From M3007 sp964621185 (GTDB lineage: Bacteria; Bacteroidota; Bacteroidia; Chitinophagales; Saprospiraceae), in NCBI GenBank assembly GCA_964621185.1, contig CAZULM010000001.1, positions 124,001-188,000 on the forward strand: 64,000 bases of DNA, written 5' to 3'. Position 1 is the first letter of the stretch. The number at the start of each line of letters is the position of its first letter. This document shows positions 59,928-64,000 of this stretch, piece by piece. A program made the position numbers and the translations under genes. Below the pieces are notes generated by a model. The model searched no databases, was not told where the DNA came from, and was given only the letters and a program-made list of their open reading frames with translations.

Positions 59928-61145
59928 TTAGCCCGGCAATGATATTTTCCCCATACCCACCAAAGGAATACCACCCAGCGTTGAATTATCTGCATGTAGC
60001 CCAGCAAGGGCCTCATTTGCCAGCACTGCAAACAACACGGCCTCCTTTGCATCTCCATCAATGCCGAGCGCTTTCATCCGCTTCAATTGGATATCCGGCA
60101 ACAACTCCTGCAAATACTGTACAATCAATGGGTTGTGCGCGCCGCCGCCGCTAAGGTATAGTTGGCGGCTTTTGATTGCGGATGCTTTATTTTTGTTCGT
60201 GGCAATTGCACTACTGATCGCCTCGGCAATTGTTTCCGCCGTCAGCCGGGTCAAAGTCGCCATCAAGTCGTAAGGGTTCGGCCTTCCTTTCGGCAACTGG
60301 GCGGTGGCGGCCATTACCCAGCCTGGCGAGAACATTTCGGGACCGGTAGTTTTGGGGAACGGTTTTCCGAAATACGGCTCGGATTTCAGGATTTCCAGCA
60401 AGCGCCCGTCCACCCTGCCAGCAGATGCCAGCAGGGCATTTTCATCGAATGGCGCCCCGAACAGCTCTCGGGCAAAAGCATCCAGCAAGGTGTTGCCGGG
60501 GCCTGTGTCGGTGGCGAAGGCTTGGGCGGGATCGCCACTGGCGGGCAAGCAGGTAAAATTGGCGATGCCGCCGATGTTGAGCAAGAAACGGTCGTGGCCG
60601 GGTTTTGAGAACAGAAAGTAATCGCCGTACAAGGCCAAGGGCGCCCCCTCTCCCCCTGCTGCCAGATGTTTTTGGCGAAAATCCGAGACAGTCACGATGC
60701 CTGTTCGGCAGGCGATATGGTCGCCATCGCCGATTTGCAGCGTCGCGTTGGGGTAGTCGGCCATGCCGTGCAGCACCCGTGGCGCATGGAACACGGTTTG
60801 TCCGTGCGAGGCGATGAGATCAACGTCCTGGGCAGGTACGCCCCATCGTTGCAGGCACTGGTTCACGATACCTGCATGGCGCTCCGCAACTATGACGTTG
60901 AGCAGGGTAAGGTGCTGGAAATCGATCTCTTTTTTGGCAAAAACCCGCCGTACTTCCGCTTTAAAAGCCTCGCCGTAGGGGATTGTGTCAAAATGAAGCA
61001 CCTTTAAACGGGTTTTTAGGCCGGCGCCGCGAATAGCGCAAAGGGCCACGTCGAGGCCGTCTAAGGAGGTGCCCGACATGAGGCCGACGATACGGCGCTC
61101 GGCTTTCCGGGAGACATGGGCGAGGTGTTGGATGTGTTTTTTCAT
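59928..61145 (-). CDS. anmK: Anhydro-N-acetylmuramic acid kinase
   Basis: AnmK phosphorylates 1,6-anhydro-MurNAc while opening the ring, for cell-wall recycling. The 405-residue protein has VGLMSGTSLDGLDVALC (ATP loop 1), LIASHGQTVFHAP, TLQIGDGDHIACRTGIVTVSDFRQ with the catalytic Asp, LLNIGGIANFT, DTGPGN and LYLSGGGAHNPLIV. The family is unmistakable. The 28-residue basic N-terminal stretch before RIVGLMSGT is a little longer than usual. It is monocistronic. Confidence 0.96.
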   Translation of the reverse strand: MKKHIQHLAHVSRKAERRIVGLMSGTSLDGLDVALCAIRGAGLKTRLKVLHFDTIPYGEAFKAEVRRVFAKKEIDFQHLTLLNVIVAERHAGIVNQCLQRWGVPAQDVDLIASHGQTVFHAPRVLHGMADYPNATLQIGDGDHIACRTGIVTVSDFRQKHLAAGGEGAPLALYGDYFLFSKPGHDRFLLNIGGIANFTCLPASGDPAQAFATDTGPGNTLLDAFARELFGAPFDENALLASAGRVDGRLLEILKSEPYFGKPFPKTTGPEMFSPGWVMAATAQLPKGRPNPYDLMATLTRLTAETIAEAISSAIATNKNKASAIKSRQLYLSGGGAHNPLIVQYLQELLPDIQLKRMKALGIDGDAKEAVLFAVLANEALAGLHADNSTLGGIPLVGMGKISLPG

Positions 61146-61317
61146 GCGGATTGCAAAATATAGGTCGTCTCGAATTTTCGAAAGGATTAAAAGTTATGAA
61201 GTCATGTGCCAGTTTTGCAATTTCCTGAAAACTATGAGACAAAAAATTCATAGTATGTTTGCTTGCCATTTTCATTTGTCCGAGAAATAATAAGAAAGGT
61301 GCTGATCTACAAATGAC

Positions 61318-61806
61318 CTATTTTTGAGACAAGACCACGACCAGAATGGCTTCCTGGGGGTTCACTACCCTATCGACCCGCACGAAAATCCCGCGCTGCA
61401 CTTCCCGATCCTGCCCCAGCTGCATGTCGCGGCGGAACTGCTCTATGATGTCGCCCCAGGCTTTCAACGGCGCTTGCTTTTCTGATAGCGCGCTCAAATA
61501 GACCATTTGCCGGCTCGCTTCCTTCAGCCAAAACGAATCTGGCTTTGCCGAATAGTCGCCTTCTACTTTAAAGCGGAACTCCTGCCGGGTGTCGTCGCAA
61601 ACATCCTGGCTGATTTCCAGCTCAATGCCCCGGTCGAGGAGCAGGCTCTCCAGCGATTTTGAGCCCTTTGCCTCAAAATAATAATCGACTACGTGCGGGA
61701 GCCCTTTTTCAAATACCGGCATTGGCTTATACTTGCAAGTTTTTTCGTTCTCGCAAGCGATGAAAATGCAGAGCGCGAAGAAGAGCGTGAGCTTTATTTT
61801 TGCCAT
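61318..61806 (-). CDS. Lipoprotein of unknown function
   Basis: The 162-residue protein has a lipoprotein signal (LTLFFALCIFIACENEKTCKY; Cys18). The mature chain has alternating charged helices and strands (SLESLLLDRGIELEISQDV, EFRFKVEGDYSAKPDSFWL) and ends with a hydrophobic strand (AILVVVLSQK). I do not recognise a family. It is flanked by a CATAG-word inverted repeat upstream and by anmK downstream at 172 bp. Confidence 0.65.
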   Translation of the reverse strand: MAKIKLTLFFALCIFIACENEKTCKYKPMPVFEKGLPHVVDYYFEAKGSKSLESLLLDRGIELEISQDVCDDTRQEFRFKVEGDYSAKPDSFWLKEASRQMVYLSALSEKQAPLKAWGDIIEQFRRDMQLGQDREVQRGIFVRVDRVVNPQEAILVVVLSQK

Positions 61807-61833
61807 TGTTTATATTTTGTTTGACTTTGCTGT

Positions 61834-61952
61834 TTTTAAACACATAGACACATAGGGACATAGAACACATAGGCAAGCATTCCTATAGGACAAATAGAGA
61901 TGAATTTTATAAATCTATGTGCCCTATGTGCCTATGTGTTAAAAAAAACACT
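61834..61952. repeat. CACATAG/ACATAGG-word inverted repeat
   Basis: TTTTTAAACACATAGACACATAGGG... (61834-61872) and ...CCCTATGTGCCTATGTGTTAAAAA (61915-61951) are complementary over about 32 bp with a few changes. It lies between two divergent genes and shares the CACATAG word with the repeat at 27678-27797. Confidence 0.85.
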
Positions 61953-62016
61953 GCGCGGCCAAAAGTAGGAAATCGCCGGCAAAAAACTGTTTATTACCCA
62001 TTTCACCGCCCGTGCC

Positions 62017-62514
62017 ATGACCAGGATCGGCCTACTTTCCGACACCCACTCCTTTCTCGACCCGCGCGTGTTCGAGCATTTCGCCGAATGTGACGAGATA
62101 TGGCATGCCGGCGACTTCGGCAGCGCAGAAGTGATTGACAGGCTGAAGGCATTCAAGCCATTGCGCGGGGTTTACGGGAACATCGACGGCGCCAGGGTCA
62201 GGGCAGAGATGCCCTTGGATTTGCGGTTTGAGTGCGATGGCGTACCGGTCTTTATGACGCATATCGGCGGCTATCCAGGCAGGTACGCGCCCAGGGTAGG
62301 GGCTATCTTGCGTGAACAGCCCCCGATAAACGGCATTTTTATAAGCGGCCATTCCCATATCCTGAAGGTAATGCCCGACAAGCTCCTGAACTTCTTGCAC
62401 ATCAACCCGGGAGCTTGCGGGAATGAAGGCTGGCACAAGGTGAAGACACTGGTGCGATTCACCCTAGATAATGGCAGGATAAGCGACCTGCAGGTAATTG
62501 AATTGGCTAAATAA
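62017..62514 (+). CDS. Metallophosphoesterase (YfcE/MJ0936 family)
   Basis: The 165-residue enzyme has the calcineurin-like set: GLLSDTHSF (D9, H11), WHAGDFGSAEVI (D33), GVYGNIDGARV (the GNxD position), VFMTHIGGYPGRY and GIFISGHSHI (GHxH). Small proteins of this type hydrolyse phosphodiesters using two metal ions; the natural substrate is not known for most. It is monocistronic; no linked gene explains its role. Confidence 0.93.
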   Translation: MTRIGLLSDTHSFLDPRVFEHFAECDEIWHAGDFGSAEVIDRLKAFKPLRGVYGNIDGARVRAEMPLDLRFECDGVPVFMTHIGGYPGRYAPRVGAILREQPPINGIFISGHSHILKVMPDKLLNFLHINPGACGNEGWHKVKTLVRFTLDNGRISDLQVIELAK

Positions 62515-62628
62515 GCTGATAATGAGCCTTCGAGTCCGCTCCCCAGTCCCGCCATCGGTCTGCTTGGACAATTGTTCCCATCCGGACAATTTGAGCCCAA
62601 TCAATGCCTGCTCCAACGATAATTCCGT

Positions 62629-62637
62629 TACTTTCGC
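62629..62637 (+). promoter_or_regulatory. Candidate -7 element of trxA
   Basis: TACTTTCGC, the same 9-mer as before coaX and smc, lies 72 bp before the trxA start. No clear -33 TTG. Confidence 0.38.
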
Positions 62638-62708
62638 AACCAAATCAGTCCAAGGGCTGTTAATAACTCGTTTTAAAAACTTGCACAATCAAAATCAATT
62701 TCAACAAA

Positions 62709-63026
62709 ATGGCATACGAATTCACCGATGCGACTTTCCAAGCGGAAGTGCTTGACAACGAAAAAGTTACGGTTGTCGACTTTTGGGCAGAGTGGTGCGG
62801 CCCCTGCAAAATCATGTCACCGGTTATCGACGAGCTCTCAACAGAATACGACGGCAAAGCTGTGATTGGGAAACTCAATGTGGACGACAACCCGGAAACG
62901 CCCTTTAATTACAACGTGCGCGGCATCCCGACTTTCCTCATCTTCAAAGGCGGTGAGCTGAAAGAAAAAATCGTGGGCGCCACGACCAAGCAAGCATTGA
63001 AAGAAAAAATCGAGGCTTACGTTTAA
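62709..63026 (+). CDS. trxA: Thioredoxin
   Basis: The 105-residue protein has the redox centre FWAEWCGPCKIMSP (WCGPC at residues ~29-33), the cis-proline in VRGIPTFLIF and the usual KGGELKEKIVGA end. It reduces disulfides in the cytoplasm, using thioredoxin reductase. Length and motifs are standard, with no signal peptide. Monocistronic. Confidence 0.97.
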   Translation: MAYEFTDATFQAEVLDNEKVTVVDFWAEWCGPCKIMSPVIDELSTEYDGKAVIGKLNVDDNPETPFNYNVRGIPTFLIFKGGELKEKIVGATTKQALKEKIEAYV

Positions 63027-63027
63027 T

Positions 63028-63126
63028 TATACCTCACGTCGCTTGCTTTTGTGCATACCGATCTTTCTAATCGATTGAAGATCAGTTGAATCAATCATAC
63101 TCAATCGCATAAATCAGACGAATCAT
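63028..63126. repeat. TGATT-rich 100-bp repeat, copy D
   Basis: Complement of the type seen at 59788-59887. It starts 2 bp past the trxA stop codon, so it is in the 3' end of the transcript, and lies between trxA and a convergent gene. Confidence 0.75.
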
Positions 63127-63197
63127 AGTATAAGTCGCCTTTCCATATTCAATCCCGCGTCTGGACATGTTCCTTGCGCGGGTTTTTTTTGTTGCCT

Positions 63198-64000
63198 TTA
63201 TCCCAACTTCTGCCAGGCTGCCCCCAAGCACGCCACCAAATCGCCGGCTGTCATAGCTTCCTGGCTGCACGCTGCTGCTGCCAAATCGCCCGCCAAGCCG
63301 TGCAGGTAAACGCCCAACAGGCAAGCTTCTTTTTGCCCATACCCTTGTGCCACTAAACCCGTAACAACACCGGTCAGCGCATCGCCTGTGCCGCCCGTGG
63401 CCATGCCGGGATTTCCGCTGCTGTTGAACCAACATTCGCCGTCGGGGCAGGCGATCGCTGTGTGCGCTCCTTTCAACACAATAAATATTTGATGCTGCCT
63501 GGCCTTTTCAAGCAGCAAATCGAGGCGTTCAAAATCGTTCCCCATTTTCCCAAAAAGCCTTTCAAACTCTTTCGGGTGGGGAGTTAGGATGGTATTTTGG
63601 GGCAACAACCCCAGCCATGCTTGGTTTGCAGCAATGAGGTTCAAGGCATCGGCATCGAGTACCAGGGGCATTTGTGTTTGTGACAGCAATTGGTGCAAGG
63701 CCCTGGCTGTTTCTGTCGATAGCCCGATGCCCGGGCCGATACCGATGCCCGAGTAGCCATCCAGTACCGGCACTTCCGACAAACAGCTTTCATGGCGATC
63801 TGTGCTTGCCATTGCTTCCGGCACACTGGTTTGCAGCACGCTATTGCCGCAGCGCGGTGCATGTACGGTGAGCAAGCCAGTGCCAGCGCGGAGGCAGGCC
63901 CTGGCAGCCAAAACGGCGGCGCCCATCTTTCCGTAGCTGCCGGCAATGATCAGCGCATGGCCATAGCTGCCCTTGTGCGAAAATTTGGCACGTGCGCGGC
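63198..64000 (-). CDS. nnrD: ADP-dependent NAD(P)H-hydrate dehydratase domain, N-terminus cut off
   Basis: The frame runs from the right edge, with no start in the window, to the stop at 63198, 267 codons. The N-terminal part reads KFSHKGSYGHALIIAGSYGK then MGAAVLAARACLRAGTGL, the nucleotide-binding loop of ribokinase-like YjeF C-terminal domains. Further motifs are GIGPGIG, LVLDADALNL, TILTPHPKEFERL, VLKGAHTAI and GMATGGTGDALTGV. It repairs NAD(P)H damaged by hydration. In many bacteria the domain is fused to an epimerase domain upstream; this cannot be seen. Confidence 0.93.
   Translation of the reverse strand, partial: RARAKFSHKGSYGHALIIAGSYGKMGAAVLAARACLRAGTGLLTVHAPRCGNSVLQTSVPEAMASTDRHESCLSEVPVLDGYSGIGIGPGIGLSTETARALHQLLSQTQMPLVLDADALNLIAANQAWLGLLPQNTILTPHPKEFERLFGKMGNDFERLDLLLEKARQHQIFIVLKGAHTAIACPDGECWFNSSGNPGMATGGTGDALTGVVTGLVAQGYGQKEACLLGVYLHGLAGDLAAAACSQEAMTAGDLVACLGAAWQKLG

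Noticed and set aside
1..64000. tRNA, rRNA or complete insertion sequences
   Set aside because: All gaps over 100 bp were read; none showed a cloverleaf with a TTCGA-type arm, rRNA segments or a transposase frame.

Overview
The window looks like a piece of a draft genome or MAG from the Bacteroidota, probably Saprospiria-like. The grounds are a type IX secretion (T9SS) sorting domain on two proteins, a SusC/SusD pair, TAnnTTTG-type -7 promoter elements, a short primary sigma factor without region 1.1, SprB repeats, and a fairly high GC content. A 100-N scaffold gap lies at 25072-25171. The phylum call is firm; the class is inference. I saw no rRNA, tRNA, CRISPR array or complete insertion sequence.

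Layout. 1-9060: a truncated TPR/PD40 envelope protein, a 1563-residue T9SS surface protein, an alkaline-ceramidase-like membrane enzyme operonic with a K+ channel, and a SnoaL-like lipoprotein. 9031-15470: a SusD/SusC pair and glycyl-tRNA synthetase, each closed by a good intrinsic terminator. 15774-22457: a lipoprotein, a GT4 glycosyltransferase, a LolD-type ATPase, an alkaline phosphatase, Era and RibB(A). 22729-31808: a same-strand cluster of a TonB-dependent receptor, a TPR protein, a HupE/UreJ-like membrane protein and two large DUF4331 proteins, the second with a T9SS sorting domain. I consider this the best candidate for an undescribed envelope system. 32272-38288: RpoD, a patatin with a DUF5995 partner, CoaX, a beta-barrel protein and an alpha/beta hydrolase. 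38368-40975: a standalone thiopeptide-type LanB C-terminal protein divergent from an unusual methyltransferase. 41040-44410: a UPF0175 protein with the stump of its usual partner, a SWIM-domain protein, and an HNH-RNA ligase fusion. 44509-50347: a full phosphate regulon (porin O/P, PstS, PstC, PstA, PstB, PhoU) behind a candidate Pho box. 50354-56378: RES/Xre and DUF433/DUF5615 modules, SMC, and a third toxin-antitoxin pair whose toxin carries a nonsense codon. 56542-64000: housekeeping and envelope genes (TPR, LptE, GuaA, AnmK, phosphoesterase, thioredoxin, truncated NAD(P)H-hydrate dehydratase).

The intergenic DNA is unusual. About eight gaps hold short words of about 7-10 bp repeated in tandem and then repeated again as the reverse complement, so they could fold into long hairpins; the words differ from locus to locus. 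Separate ~90-310 bp families also occur: nested inverted-repeat elements near rpoD and upstream of era, and two pairs of TGATT-rich ~90-100 bp repeats. Some repeat words have entered genes: the start codon and N-terminal extension of Era, and part of the N-terminal extension of RibB, are made of them.
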